From Mesorhizobium sp. B2-7-2 (GTDB taxonomy: Bacteria > Pseudomonadota > Alphaproteobacteria > Rhizobiales > Rhizobiaceae), in the NCBI RefSeq assembly GCF_006440775.1, contig NZ_VFTZ01000011.1, forward strand, positions 124,001 to 188,000: a stretch of 64,000 nt of DNA, in the 5' to 3' direction. This document shows positions 36,573 to 45,473 of the stretch, one piece after another; position 1 is the stretch's first letter, and each line of letters starts with the position of its first letter. A program made the translations under genes and the position numbers. The notes below the pieces were generated by a model, which ran no database searches, had not been told where the DNA came from, and saw only the letters and a list, made by a program, of their open reading frames with translations.

Positions 36573-37535
36573 CTATTCGGCCGCGGGCGCGGAGCGGGCT
36601 GCGAAAGCAGCTTTCGTCCTGCGTCGAGCGCGGGCTCGGGCTGGTGCCGGAACGCTGAGGAAATCGACGATGGAATCGCGTGCGCGGCGCGCCTCGGGCA
36701 TCTCGATCAGCGGCCAGGCGTGGAACATGCCTTCCTCGTAGACCAGGTCGACCTCGACGCCGGCAGCGCGTGCGCGGTCGGCGAAGATGAGATTATCCGG
36801 TGTCAGCATGTCGCGTGAACCGGTCAGCAGCAGCGTCTTGGGCAGCACGGACAGGTTGCCGTAAAGCGGGCTGATGTGCCAGTCGGTGCGATCGAAACCG
36901 GCGCTGTAGAGCCGCACCGCTTCCAGCCCACCCGCAATACCCAGCCACGGATCCTGCCGCTCGGCCTCGAAGACTTCGGGATTTGCAAGCGAGACGTCGA
37001 GACCGGGCGAGATCAGCACATGCCGCGACGGTGCCGGCAAGCTTTCCTCGGCCGCCATCATGGTCAGCACGACCGCCATGTTGCCGCCGGCGGAATCGCC
37101 CATGAAGACGATGTCCTCGGCGTCGGTCTCTTCGAGCATGCGCCGGTAGACGTTGCCGACCATGCCGAACATGTCATGGAAGTCGTGCTCCGGCGCGATG
37201 GGGTAGACCGGCACGGTGATGCCGAAGCCGAGACGCTCGGCCATCTCGGCGATCAGCCCCCAATGGTAGGACGTGATCTGAAAGACATAGGCGCCGCCGT
37301 GCATGTAGAGGATGCGCCGGCTTTCGCCCGCCTTCGGCGCGATCTCATAGACGGGAAAGCCGTCGATCTCGGTCTCGGTGATGTCCAGCCGCGCCCTGAG
37401 CACGGCCGGCGGATGATAGTCCTCGGTCTTGCGGGCGTAGGCGATCCAGCGCTGCAGGTTCTCGGGACTGGAAAACGCCTTCTTGCGGCTGTGCCTGAGA
37501 ACGAACGAAACGAGATGGCTTTTCAAACTGGGCAT
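36573..37535 (-). CDS. Alpha/beta hydrolase (hormone-sensitive lipase-type esterase)
   Basis: 320 aa from MPSLKSHLVSF. The oxyanion motif HGGAYVF and nucleophile elbow GDSAGGN mark family IV esterases. The catalytic His is in FHAWP and the acid probably in SRDMLTPDN. Cytoplasmic carboxylesterase of unknown substrate, with an Arg/Ala-rich C-terminal tail. Confidence 0.9.
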   Translation of the reverse strand: MPSLKSHLVSFVLRHSRKKAFSSPENLQRWIAYARKTEDYHPPAVLRARLDITETEIDGFPVYEIAPKAGESRRILYMHGGAYVFQITSYHWGLIAEMAERLGFGITVPVYPIAPEHDFHDMFGMVGNVYRRMLEETDAEDIVFMGDSAGGNMAVVLTMMAAEESLPAPSRHVLISPGLDVSLANPEVFEAERQDPWLGIAGGLEAVRLYSAGFDRTDWHISPLYGNLSVLPKTLLLTGSRDMLTPDNLIFADRARAAGVEVDLVYEEGMFHAWPLIEMPEARRARDSIVDFLSVPAPARARARRRTKAAFAARSAPAAE

Positions 37536-37844
37536 GCAGATACACGCACTTCGGCAGAGCCGACTAAGAGAATTCCCCCCGCTCTGCGAAGATTGTACCT
37601 CAGTTAAAAATGTCAAGGATCACGCTGGCACATCGGCGTGATCGGATGGTGCCGGTTCTTTGTTTGCGCGATTTCGGGCGGAAGGCTACGGCGAATTGCC
37701 GAGCCCAACCGCCGCGCACTTTCCTGGAATTGCTCTAGCGCCGCTTCGGCAGTAGCGCCGCGCGCAATTTGTTGTCGACGTTCGCCGAGGCCGCGTCGCG
37801 GCCCAGGCGCTTGCCGAGCAACTTGCATTTGTCGGCGAAGGTCA
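37536..37844. other. Gap of about 310 bp without a convincing gene
   Basis: It contains one hairpin at 37618-37643 (GATCACGC / GCGTGATC) and, on the minus strand just after it, a CTTGAC hexamer that could be part of the esterase promoter. Open frames here have atypical composition and no recognisable start signal. Nothing else seen. Confidence 0.4.
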
Positions 37845-38036
37845 TCAGCGCGGCGTGCCCAGAAGCAGCGCATGAAGGGCTGCCTGCGGGTCGCTCGGCG
37901 GCGAGGCCGGCCAGCCGATATCCTTCTGGACATGCGCCGGCAGATCGTTGAGCGCGCGGATCGCCTTGTTCCTGGCATGAGCCTGCCTGATGGTCACACC
38001 GAAGCGGCTGAGATTATCGTACATCGACATTTTCAT
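37845..38036 (-). CDS. DUF1127 domain protein
   Basis: 63 aa. The DUF1127 core is visible (ARNKAIRALNDLPAHVQKDI then GWP). It is the second DUF1127 gene within 2.6 kb and has a different C-terminal tail from the one at 35267. Role unknown. Confidence 0.82.
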   Translation of the reverse strand: MKMSMYDNLSRFGVTIRQAHARNKAIRALNDLPAHVQKDIGWPASPPSDPQAALHALLLGTPR

Positions 38037-38346
38037 CTCCCTTGAAGACCAGCGGCAGCCGAGGATCTACTTTCACGCATGTCGTTTCCCAAAAGACACT
38101 TTTGGGCGACATGCATGGTCGGCCGCCGTTCGATGCGCGCTAAATGCGTCACGCATGTATCGGATCGATTTCGCGAAAACAGCGTTTCGGTTTCCGGATC
38201 GCGCGAATCCGGAAACATTTGCATGCAAACGAATTTAGAGGGGCTGCTATGCCGGTTTCTATCTGGATAGCTGCCATCAGCGGTTGACAGCAGCAAGCGA
38301 CTGCATTGTTATTGTGCAATGCGGCGTGGGGCGTGTGCATCGCAAC
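38037..38346. other. Intergenic stretch upstream of the acyltransferase
   Basis: About 310 bp holding a family I palindrome (38076-38115). Beyond that I see only an AT-richer stretch near 38200-38330 that may carry the acyltransferase promoter. Lower GC than surrounding genes. Confidence 0.4.
38076..38115. repeat. Intergenic imperfect palindrome, family I, copy B
   Basis: The arms are GCATGTCGTTTCCCAAAAG and CTTTTGGGCGACATGC. It is the most symmetrical of three related copies (others at 6508 and 42955). Confidence 0.78.
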
Positions 38347-39393
38347 ATGATGCGATCGGATCGAGGCATCGTGACGAGCATCCATAGTGTTCAATATCTG
38401 CGCGGCCTCGCCGCGTGCGCGGTGGTATGCTTTCACGTCAGCGAGCAGTTCGGCGGTCCGTTCGACGTCGGGGCAGCCGGCGTCGACATCTTCTTCGTCA
38501 TCAGCGGCTTCATCATGTGGGTGACGACGGCCGGCAGGCCGGCTGATCCTTGGCGCTTCATGGGGCGCCGGATCACCCGCATCGTGCCTCTCTATTGGAT
38601 CGTCACGCTGCTGACCGCGGCCGGCATCCTGATCAAGCCGCAGTTCTTCTACGGCCATTTCTTCAGCGTCCCGAATTTCGTTGGGTCACTGTTCTTCCTG
38701 CCGATTCTGCAGGAGAACGCGCTGCATCCCATCGTCATGCAAGGTTGGACGCTCTGCTATGAAATGATGTTCTATCTCGTTTTCACGCTGGTGCTGTTCC
38801 TCGGGGAGCGCTGGCGGTTCGGCGTCCTCGTGGGCGCCCTTGTTGCCATCGTCGCGCTGCATTTTGTTTTTGCCGCTGGATATGCGCGCGCCTTCACCGA
38901 TCCAATCGTGCTCGAGTTCGCCGCCGGCGTCGTGGTTGGGCGCTTCTGGCTCCAGGGCTATCGGCTCCCGCTTGCGGTGGGGTTGGCCATGGCCGGCGCA
39001 GGATTCCTTCTGCTTGCGGCAAGTCCGCTGTTCGACGCCGGCATGGCTCGCGCCTTGCGCTGGGGGCTTCCGGCCGCGCTGATCGTGGCGGGCGCGGTTT
39101 TTGCCGAGCGGGCGAGGCCGTTCAAGCCGGCTGCGTTGCCCACATTTCTCGGCGATGCGTCCTATTCGATCTATCTGTGGCATGTCGTGGTCGGCGTCCT
39201 GGCGACGGGCGTCATCCTGAGGACCGGCCTGCCGGCAGCGTTGCAGCCGGCGACGATCCTGGTCGCCACGCTTGCGCTCTCGGCGATGCTTTATCTGATC
39301 GTCGAAAAACCATTGATCGGGCTGCTGCATCCGCACCGTCCCAAGGGCGCCGTGAAGGCAGCCAATGCCGCGGCCGCAGGGGCCGCGGAATGA
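38347..39393 (+). CDS. Acyltransferase family 3 protein (ExoZ/OafA-like)
   Basis: About 348 aa from MMRSDRGIVTSIHSVQ (ATG 38347). The family signature is YLRGLAACAVVCFHV, and GAAGVDIFFVISGFIMW and RRITRIVPLYWI follow. About ten membrane helices with a C-terminal SIYLWHVVVG. Such proteins O-acetylate exopolysaccharide or LPS sugars at the inner membrane. Single gene; convergent with the RamA-like gene. Confidence 0.9.
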   Translation: MMRSDRGIVTSIHSVQYLRGLAACAVVCFHVSEQFGGPFDVGAAGVDIFFVISGFIMWVTTAGRPADPWRFMGRRITRIVPLYWIVTLLTAAGILIKPQFFYGHFFSVPNFVGSLFFLPILQENALHPIVMQGWTLCYEMMFYLVFTLVLFLGERWRFGVLVGALVAIVALHFVFAAGYARAFTDPIVLEFAAGVVVGRFWLQGYRLPLAVGLAMAGAGFLLLAASPLFDAGMARALRWGLPAALIVAGAVFAERARPFKPAALPTFLGDASYSIYLWHVVVGVLATGVILRTGLPAALQPATILVATLALSAMLYLIVEKPLIGLLHPHRPKGAVKAANAAAAGAAE

Positions 39394-39402
39394 GCTGAAG
39401 CG

Positions 39403-41472
39403 TTAGTCCCGACCGCGCCGTGCAGCGCGCTCCTCGCGTGAACGCCGGCGTGGGGTAGCGTCGCCGGCGGTGCCGTCCTCGCTCATCGCCTTGCGCGGCG
39501 GCAGCTTCACCGCGGCCGCCAGCTTGGGAAAGGGGTCGACCTTGTTCGGCAGCGCCATGGCGTAGACGAAGTGCTCCTGGAATTTCGGTTCCAGCGCCGT
39601 CTCGATCTTCTCGATCCTGCTCACCGTCTCCTCGATCTCGCGCCGGTAGCCGCGATTGAGCAGCGCCATGCGCGCGCCGGCGCCGGCGGCGTTGCCGACG
39701 GCCTGGACCTTGTCCAAGTCGCAATCCGGGATCAGGCCGAGCACCATGGCGTATTTCGGATCGATGAAGGAGCCGAACGCACCGGCGAAATGGATGCGGT
39801 CGACATGGTCGGTGTGCTGCTTTTCCATCAGAAGCTTGGTGCCGGCATAGAGCGCCGCCTTGGCAAGCTGGATGGCGCGCACGTCGTTCTGGGTGATGGT
39901 GATCTTGGGCTCGCCCTCCTTCAGCACGTAGGAGAAGGTGCGGCCGTTGGGCACGATGCGCGGCGAGCGCATGCCGAGCGATCCGTCGACGACGCCGTCC
40001 TCCGAGATGATGCCGGCGAGATACATCTCCGCCACCACTTCGATGATGCCGGAGCCGCAGATGCCGGTGACGCCGGTCGCCTGCACGCTGTCCGTGAAGC
40101 CCGGCTGATCGGACCATAGCTCTGAGCCGATGACCCGATATTTCGGTTCCAGCGTTTCGGGGTCGATGCGAACGCGCTCGATGGCACCAGGCGCCGCGCG
40201 CTGGCCGCCGGAGATTTCCGCGCCTTCGAAGGCCGGGCCGGTCGGGGAGGAGGCCGCCACGACGCGCGTGGAGTTGCCGAGCACGATCTCGGCGTTGGTG
40301 CCGACGTCGACGATCAGCATCATCTCGTCCTGGCGATGCGGGCCTTCCGACAGGGTGACGGCGGCCGCGTCGGCGCCGACATGGCCGGCAATGCAGGGCA
40401 GCATATAAAGTCGCGCGCCCTGGTTGAGCTTCAGGCCGATGTCGGAGGCCTTGATGCGCACCGCGCCGGAGACGGCAAGCGCGAAAGGCGCGCCGCCGAG
40501 CTCGGTCGGATCGATGCCGAGGAACAGATGATGCATGATCGGATTGCCGACGAAGACGGAATCCAGGATGTCGTTGCGCTGGACATTGCCTTCCGCGCAG
40601 ACCTTGTCGACGAGGCCGGAGATCGCCTCGCGCACGGCGACCGTCATGCCTTCGCGGCCGTCCGGGTTCATCATCACGTAGGAGACGCGGCTCATCAGAT
40701 CCTCGCCGAAGCGGATCTGCGGATTGGACGTGCCGGAGGACGCAGCAACGCGGCCCGACAGCAGCGACACCAAATGCATGGCAATGGTGGTCGAGCCGAT
40801 GTCGCAGGCGAGGCCGTATGCCTCGTTCTTGAGGCCGGGCCACAGCGCGATGACGCGCGCGATGTCGCTGTCGGCATCCTTGTGGATGGCGGCGGTGGCG
40901 GTCCAGTTGCCCTTGCGCAGAATGCTCTGCACCTGCGGCATGAGATAAAAGTCGAATTCGAGGTTCTTGAAACCCCAGTCCTTCATCAGGGCGATCTTGA
41001 GCCGGTCGAGGTCGCCGAGCGGCTTGTGCATATCGGGCTCTTCGATCTCGACATAGCACATGCGGATCGCCGTATCGCGGGCGATCACCCTGGTATCGGC
41101 GTCCTTGCGGATGGTCTGGGCGTTGATGACCGTGTCCTGCGGCACATCGATGACGAGGTCGCCGAGGATCTGCGTCGAGCAGGAGAGGCGGCGCCGCTCG
41201 GGCAGGCCGCGCACGCGCTCATAGCGCTCTTCCTTGGCGCCCTTGGGCGAGATGTGGTCGTTGGACGAGACGATCTTGTGCTTGGCGAAATTGCCTTCCT
41301 GCACTTCGATCTGGCAGCGGCCGCAGGTGGCGCGGCCGCCGCAAACGCTTTCGACATAGACGCCGAGCTGGCGCGCGGCATCGAGCACTGGCGTGCCGAT
41401 CGGGAACCGGCCGCGCTTGCCGGACGGCATGAACAGCACGAGCGGATCGGTGATGTTGGGGGGAGGATTCAT
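39403..41472 (-). CDS. RamA-like corrinoid reductive-activation protein (2Fe-2S ferredoxin plus ASKHA ATPase, DUF4445)
   Basis: 689 aa. Residues 1-110 form a plant-type ferredoxin domain with C44-x5-C50-x2-C53 and C98. The rest is an ASKHA-fold ATPase (ACDIGSTTIAMHL near 222; IVDVGTNAEIVLG; GICGSGIIEVVAEM). RACo/RamA proteins use ATP to return inactive cob(II)alamin to cob(I)alamin on corrinoid proteins. It fits the corrinoid protein at 48883, pterin-binding protein at 41884 and MttB protein at 49853. It lacks a linked electron donor gene, although the Fe-S protein at 51517 is a candidate. A C-terminal Arg-rich tail is unusual. Confidence 0.88.
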   Translation of the reverse strand: MNPPPNITDPLVLFMPSGKRGRFPIGTPVLDAARQLGVYVESVCGGRATCGRCQIEVQEGNFAKHKIVSSNDHISPKGAKEERYERVRGLPERRRLSCSTQILGDLVIDVPQDTVINAQTIRKDADTRVIARDTAIRMCYVEIEEPDMHKPLGDLDRLKIALMKDWGFKNLEFDFYLMPQVQSILRKGNWTATAAIHKDADSDIARVIALWPGLKNEAYGLACDIGSTTIAMHLVSLLSGRVAASSGTSNPQIRFGEDLMSRVSYVMMNPDGREGMTVAVREAISGLVDKVCAEGNVQRNDILDSVFVGNPIMHHLFLGIDPTELGGAPFALAVSGAVRIKASDIGLKLNQGARLYMLPCIAGHVGADAAAVTLSEGPHRQDEMMLIVDVGTNAEIVLGNSTRVVAASSPTGPAFEGAEISGGQRAAPGAIERVRIDPETLEPKYRVIGSELWSDQPGFTDSVQATGVTGICGSGIIEVVAEMYLAGIISEDGVVDGSLGMRSPRIVPNGRTFSYVLKEGEPKITITQNDVRAIQLAKAALYAGTKLLMEKQHTDHVDRIHFAGAFGSFIDPKYAMVLGLIPDCDLDKVQAVGNAAGAGARMALLNRGYRREIEETVSRIEKIETALEPKFQEHFVYAMALPNKVDPFPKLAAAVKLPPRKAMSEDGTAGDATPRRRSREERAARRGRD

Positions 41473-41561
41473 GCTGGCACGTGTCTCGATGGCAATCGCC
41501 GATGCCGTTTAACGGATCGTTTTACTATTGGGCGGAGAGTCCGTTGGTCCAGGGGCCAACC

Positions 41562-41804
41562 ATGTCGGATCTGCTGCTCTCCGCCATCTTCACCGCGTTC
41601 ACCATGGTGCGCGTGATTAAGGGCTCGTGGCTGCGCAATCCGCAATATCTCGCCACCGGGATCCTCGGCGCGATCGTCGGCGCGCTGCTGCTGCACGCGT
41701 TCTGGCCCGCCTATGACGATGATTTCATCGTCGGCGGCATAACAGGCATCTTCGGATCGTGGGCGGGAATGGCGTTGTTCGACGCCATATTGGGCGTGGC
41801 CTGA
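41562..41804 (+). CDS. Small membrane protein of unknown function
   Basis: 80 aa from ATG 41562 (MSDLLLSAIFTAFTMVRVIK). Two hydrophobic segments (GILGAIVGALLLHAFW; ITGIFGSWAGMALFDAIL). It lies opposite in direction between the RamA-like and pterin-binding genes. Family not recognised. Confidence 0.6.
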   Translation: MSDLLLSAIFTAFTMVRVIKGSWLRNPQYLATGILGAIVGALLLHAFWPAYDDDFIVGGITGIFGSWAGMALFDAILGVA

Positions 41805-41883
41805 ACGCAAAGCAGAGTTGTCCGGCCGCATCCACGATGCGATCGGACCAGCCTTGTTTGCGGTGCGGCTCACGATTGCGCGC

Positions 41884-42858
41884 TTATCCTCTGGCCATGC
41901 GGGCTTCGCGGCCGCCGCGGCGACGGCCGCCATTGCCGTTGCCTTCGCCCGGCGCATTGACGGCTGTTGGAGCCGCAACCGCTTGACCGCCTTCGGCCGG
42001 CTTATAGTCCTTGTAGGTGCGGATCCAGTTGGTGCAGTTCTCGTCGGTGCCGTTCAGCACATTGGCGCCGCGAACGGCTTCCATTTCCTGCGGACGGACC
42101 GGGTTCATGATTGCGGAGGTCATGCCGGCGCCGATCACCATCGGGATGAAGGCGGCGTTGATGCCGTGGCGGTGCGGCAAGCCGAAGGAGATGTTGGAGA
42201 GGCCGCAAGTGGTGTTGACCTTGAGCTCCTCGCGCAATCGGCGCAGCAGTGCGAACACCTGGCGGCCGGCATCGCCCAGCGCGCCGATCGGCATCACCAG
42301 CGGGTCGACGACGACGTCATGCGCCGGGATGCCGAAATCGGCGCAGCGCTCGACGATCTTCTTGGCGACGGCGAAGCGGACGTCCGGGTCCATCGAGATG
42401 CCGGTCTCGTCGTTGGAGATGGCGACGACCGGGACATTGTATTTCTTGATCAGCGGCAGGATGGCCTCGAGCTTTTCTTCCTCGCCGGTGACGGAGTTGA
42501 CCAGCGGGCGGCCCTTGGCGACCTTCAGCGCGGCCTCGATCGCGGCGGTGACCGAGCTATCGATCGACAGCGGCAGGTCGACCAGGCCCTGCACGATCTC
42601 CAGCGTCTGCACCAGAAGCGCCGGCTCGGTCGCATTGGGGTCGACGGCGGTGACGCCGGCATTGACGTCAAGCATGGTGGCGCCGCAGGCGGCCTGCTCC
42701 AGCGCATCCTTGATGACGGTCTCGAAATTGCCGGCCACCATCTCGGCGGCGAGCTTCTTGCGGCCGGTCGGGTTGATGCGTTCGCCGATCACGCAGAAAG
42801 GCTGATCGAACCCAATGACGATTTCTCGGGTCGCCGAGGCGACGATGGTGCGGGTCAT
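41884..42858 (-). CDS. Methyltetrahydrofolate:corrinoid methyltransferase (pterin-binding, MetH-middle-domain/MtrH-like)
   Basis: 324 aa. A single pterin-binding TIM barrel: FCVIGERINPTGRKKL (about 21-36), DVNAGVTAVDP, and TTCGLSNISFGLPHRHGIN. This module moves methyl groups between corrinoid protein and THF; in MetH it is the middle domain, here it stands alone. A Gly/Arg-rich tail of about 35 residues is extra. A perfect 22-bp inverted repeat lies 17 bp before the start, suggesting regulation separate from metF upstream. Acts with the corrinoid protein at 48883. Confidence 0.9.
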   Translation of the reverse strand: MTRTIVASATREIVIGFDQPFCVIGERINPTGRKKLAAEMVAGNFETVIKDALEQAACGATMLDVNAGVTAVDPNATEPALLVQTLEIVQGLVDLPLSIDSSVTAAIEAALKVAKGRPLVNSVTGEEEKLEAILPLIKKYNVPVVAISNDETGISMDPDVRFAVAKKIVERCADFGIPAHDVVVDPLVMPIGALGDAGRQVFALLRRLREELKVNTTCGLSNISFGLPHRHGINAAFIPMVIGAGMTSAIMNPVRPQEMEAVRGANVLNGTDENCTNWIRTYKDYKPAEGGQAVAAPTAVNAPGEGNGNGGRRRGGREARMARG

Positions 42859-42874
42859 GCGATCTCTCCGTCGG

Positions 42875-42896
42875 GATATAAAGACTTCTTTATATC
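42875..42896. promoter_or_regulatory. SahR-like operator upstream of the pterin-binding methyltransferase gene
   Basis: A perfect inverted repeat, arms GATATAAAGA and TCTTTATATC with centre CT. A second copy with two changes in the outer positions is at 57527-57548, upstream of the homocysteine methyltransferase gene. ArsR-type SahR regulators of methionine metabolism recognise AT-rich inverted repeats of this kind; I recall the resemblance but could not compare with a motif database. Confidence 0.7.
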
Positions 42897-42954
42897 GTTA
42901 TCTGATTTGGTTCAAGTGAATGCGTGCCGTCCGCGCTCTTAGGCTCTAGGTTCA

Positions 42955-43001
42955 TGTGTGTCGTTGCCCCAAAACCGGTTCCCATTTCGGGGCGACATAC
43001 A
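42955..43001. repeat. Intergenic imperfect palindrome, family I, copy C
   Basis: The arms are TGTGTGTCGTTGCCCC and GGGGCGACATACA, separated by AAAACCGGTTCCCATTTC. It lies immediately after the metF stop and before the SahR-like operator, and could also act as a 3' hairpin for the metF transcript. Confidence 0.72.
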
Positions 43002-44093
43002 TCAGTGCGCGGTCTTCACCATATCCACCTGGGTTTCGGTTATCTCGTCATGCAGCAGGTGGTCGAGCCGGTCGGCGACCAGCTGGTCGTCGCGGCGGAT
43101 CTCCCGCTTCCAAGGCTGGCGGCCTTTCAGCACGCCGGATTCATCGACGATCTCGGCGACATATTCTTCCTGGCGATAGGCCATCACATGGATGCCGGCG
43201 ACGCCTGGAATTTCCTTCACCTCGTTGATGATGTCGATGCAGAGCTGCTTGCCTTCCTTCTTCTGATCCTGCGCGCCCTCCAGCCGCTTGATAACCGCAT
43301 CGGGGATGTGAATGCCCGGCACGTTGGAGCGGATCCATTTCGCGGTCTTGGCGGAAGCGAGCGGGCCGACGCCGCAGAGCAGGAAGAGCTTTTCGGTGTG
43401 GCCGAGGTCGCGCGCCTTCTGCATGAAGGTTCTGAACATCGGCACGTCGAAGCAATACTGAGTCTGCGCGAACTGCGCGCCGGCGGCGATCTTCTTGCCG
43501 AGATGGATCGGGCGGAAGTCGTAAGGCGGCGCGAAGGGGTTGACGGCAGCACCCAGGAAGACCTGCGGCGGCGTCGTCAGCTTGCGGCCGGACAGGAATT
43601 TGCCGTTGTCGCGCATGATGCGGATGGTTTCGAGCAGCGACATGGAATCGAGGTCGAATACCGGCTTGGCACCCGGCTGGTCGCCGGCCTGCACGCCGTC
43701 GCCGGTGAGGCACAGCATATTGGCGACGCCCATGGCGGCGCCGCCCAGCACGTCGCCCTGGATAGCGATGCGGTTCTTGTCGCGGCAGGCGATCTGCATG
43801 ATCGGCGCATAGCCCATGCGGGTGAGCAGCGCGCAGATGCCGACCGACGACATGTGACAGTTGGCGCCCGAGGCGTCGACCGCATTGATGGCGTCGACCC
43901 AGCCGTCGAAGATCTTGGCGCGGTTGTAGACATCTTCCGGATCGGCGCTGTCGGGCGGATTGAGCTCGGTCGTCACAGCAAACTCGCCGCGGCGCAGCAC
44001 GCGCTCCAGCCGGCCGCGCGACGTGTGGCCGGGCAGGGGCTCGAGCGGCAGGTGGATGCCGGCCGGGTTCTCGTCGATCTGGCGGATGGTCAT
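43002..44093 (-). CDS. metF: Methylenetetrahydrofolate reductase family protein
   Basis: 363 aa from ATG 44093 (ATGA overlap with the MetV-like stop). TIM barrel of the MetF family: TTELNPPDSADP near 40, MLCLTGDGV (FAD contact region), GAQFAQTQYCFDV and LLCGVGPLAS. It interconverts methylene-THF and methyl-THF with FAD. In a methylotrophic or betaine-demethylating context it may run toward oxidation of methyl-THF, since a MetV-like partner is encoded just upstream; a biosynthetic role for methionine is equally possible. Confidence 0.88.
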   Translation of the reverse strand: MTIRQIDENPAGIHLPLEPLPGHTSRGRLERVLRRGEFAVTTELNPPDSADPEDVYNRAKIFDGWVDAINAVDASGANCHMSSVGICALLTRMGYAPIMQIACRDKNRIAIQGDVLGGAAMGVANMLCLTGDGVQAGDQPGAKPVFDLDSMSLLETIRIMRDNGKFLSGRKLTTPPQVFLGAAVNPFAPPYDFRPIHLGKKIAAGAQFAQTQYCFDVPMFRTFMQKARDLGHTEKLFLLCGVGPLASAKTAKWIRSNVPGIHIPDAVIKRLEGAQDQKKEGKQLCIDIINEVKEIPGVAGIHVMAYRQEEYVAEIVDESGVLKGRQPWKREIRRDDQLVADRLDHLLHDEITETQVDMVKTAH

Positions 44094-44680
44094 GCCGAAG
44101 CTCCGGGATTCTTGGCTGCTTCGCGCGCGGCGGCGGCCTGCGCCGTCACGCGGAGCCAGGCAGAGGTTTCGCGCAGCGACTGATCGACCGGCTTCTGCAC
44201 AGTGAGGATATTGTCGCCATGGACCATGTTGCGCGAGCCTTCCCAGGCCTTGACCCAGACACAGGGCATGTCCGGCTCGACCTCGCAATTGCCGTTGGCG
44301 CGCACGCCGCCGCAAGGGCCGTTGCGCAACTGCTTGGGGCAGTTCATCGGGCACGACATGCCGGTGGACGAGAGCACGCACTGGCCGCACATGCGGCAGT
44401 CGAACATGAAGCCCTTGACCCGCTTCTCGACGAATTTCACCGGGGCTTCGACGCGGCCGTAGCCGATGCCTTTCCAAAGAGGGTGCAAGAGCAGGAAGAC
44501 GTCGGCGAACCTGCTGTAGAACCATTCCAGCAAGCGCGAGTGCCGGATCGACCAAAGCCGCACGGCAAAAGTGCGCTGGACGCGGCGCTGCGGCGACACG
44601 TCGGCGGGCTTGTAGTCGGATTTCGGCGCTGCCTTCTTGACCAAGGTGGCCTGGGTGACCGCCGGCTGTTGCTCAGACAT
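44090..44680 (-). CDS. Methylenetetrahydrofolate reductase C-terminal (MetV-like) Cys-rich protein
   Basis: 196 aa. Cys-rich zinc/Fe-S-type region: C95-x2-C98-x2-C101 (DCRMCGQC), then CPMNCPK and GPCGG, as in MTHFR_C/MetV proteins that partner MetF in acetogens. N-terminal about 80 residues are basic and divergent. It overlaps both neighbours (8 bp with the gene upstream, ATGA with metF), so the three form one unit. Electron transfer to or from MetF is inferred from the acetogen family. Confidence 0.83.
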   Translation of the reverse strand: MSEQQPAVTQATLVKKAAPKSDYKPADVSPQRRVQRTFAVRLWSIRHSRLLEWFYSRFADVFLLLHPLWKGIGYGRVEAPVKFVEKRVKGFMFDCRMCGQCVLSSTGMSCPMNCPKQLRNGPCGGVRANGNCEVEPDMPCVWVKAWEGSRNMVHGDNILTVQKPVDQSLRETSAWLRVTAQAAAAREAAKNPGASA

Positions 44681-44975
44681 TTTCTTTCCCGCCAGCCTTG
44701 ACCAGAGCGACCAGCCGCTCGCGGTCATATTTCGCGTCGAGTTCCTGATAGGCTTTCTCGACCTCGGCTTCGATGTCGTCGCCGACCGGGATCGGATCGG
44801 CCTTGCGCCACTCCGCCAGATAGTCGTCGGTGCCGCCGGCGCCGGTGCGCATGGCGCACATGTCGATCGCCTCGGTGAAGCGCAGCGGCAATTCCCGCTT
44901 GGCGTTCTGCCGGCCCTTCTTGACGATGACCTGGGCAGGGATGTCGCGCCAGTAGACGACGATCAGATCGGCCAT
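44673..44975 (-). CDS. Small 'virulence factor' domain protein (PF13769-like)
   Basis: 100 aa starting MADLIVVYWRDIPAQVIVKK. I recognise it as the short alphaproteobacterial family carried under the misleading name virulence factor. No membrane or signal segment. First gene of the unit with the MetV-like and metF genes, so its role is more likely in C1/folate or corrinoid chemistry than virulence (inference). Confidence 0.65.
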   Translation of the reverse strand: MADLIVVYWRDIPAQVIVKKGRQNAKRELPLRFTEAIDMCAMRTGAGGTDDYLAEWRKADPIPVGDDIEAEVEKAYQELDAKYDRERLVALVKAGGKENV

Positions 44976-45151
44976 GAATTCTCAACTCCTCGAAGTCTTG
45001 GAGCATTGCCGCATGCGTGGTTGAGCCGCTTGTTATGGGACGACGCGCGCGCCTTCAAAAGCGACGCTGCCGGAGGTCGCAAAAAGAAAGGTCATGAGCG
45101 CGGATTGAGAGACCGGGTTTCCGACGTCGCTTGCAATGGGCCGAGGAGGTG

Positions 45152-45418
45152 TCAGACCTGCCATACAGGCCGCGACGCAGCGAGCCTTTGCAAACCGGCG
45201 CGCCCTCGCGCCGGCGACTTCGCCCAAGCCTCAAACTTTTCCCAGTCGGCAGCCGGGATCGTCACCACAAGCCCATCCAGCACCTGCATTTCGGCTGCTT
45301 CAACGGCCTTATGCCGGATGAAATCGCTGAGACTGGTGTGTGCTTGACGGGCAGCAGCTTCAAGAAGCTCACGTTCGTCAGAGGTGACGCGAATATCGAT
45401 AAGGGCCATGTTGGACAT
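45152..45418 (-). CDS. DUF1778 (TacA-type antitoxin-like) protein without visible toxin
   Basis: 88 aa. N-terminal ribbon-helix-helix: IDIRVTSDERELLEAAARQA then TSLSDFIRHKAVEAAE, typical of DUF1778 antitoxins. The C-terminal IPAADWEKFEAW tail is also standard. DUF1778 genes are normally followed by a GNAT acetyltransferase toxin; no GNAT gene follows here within 500 bp, so it is an orphan. Confidence 0.75.
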   Translation of the reverse strand: MSNMALIDIRVTSDERELLEAAARQAHTSLSDFIRHKAVEAAEMQVLDGLVVTIPAADWEKFEAWAKSPARGRAGLQRLAASRPVWQV

Positions 45419-45473
45419 CGGCAGAACTCACTCTCCTGCAGACAATAGCATACAGGGCGACCAATTGACCGGT

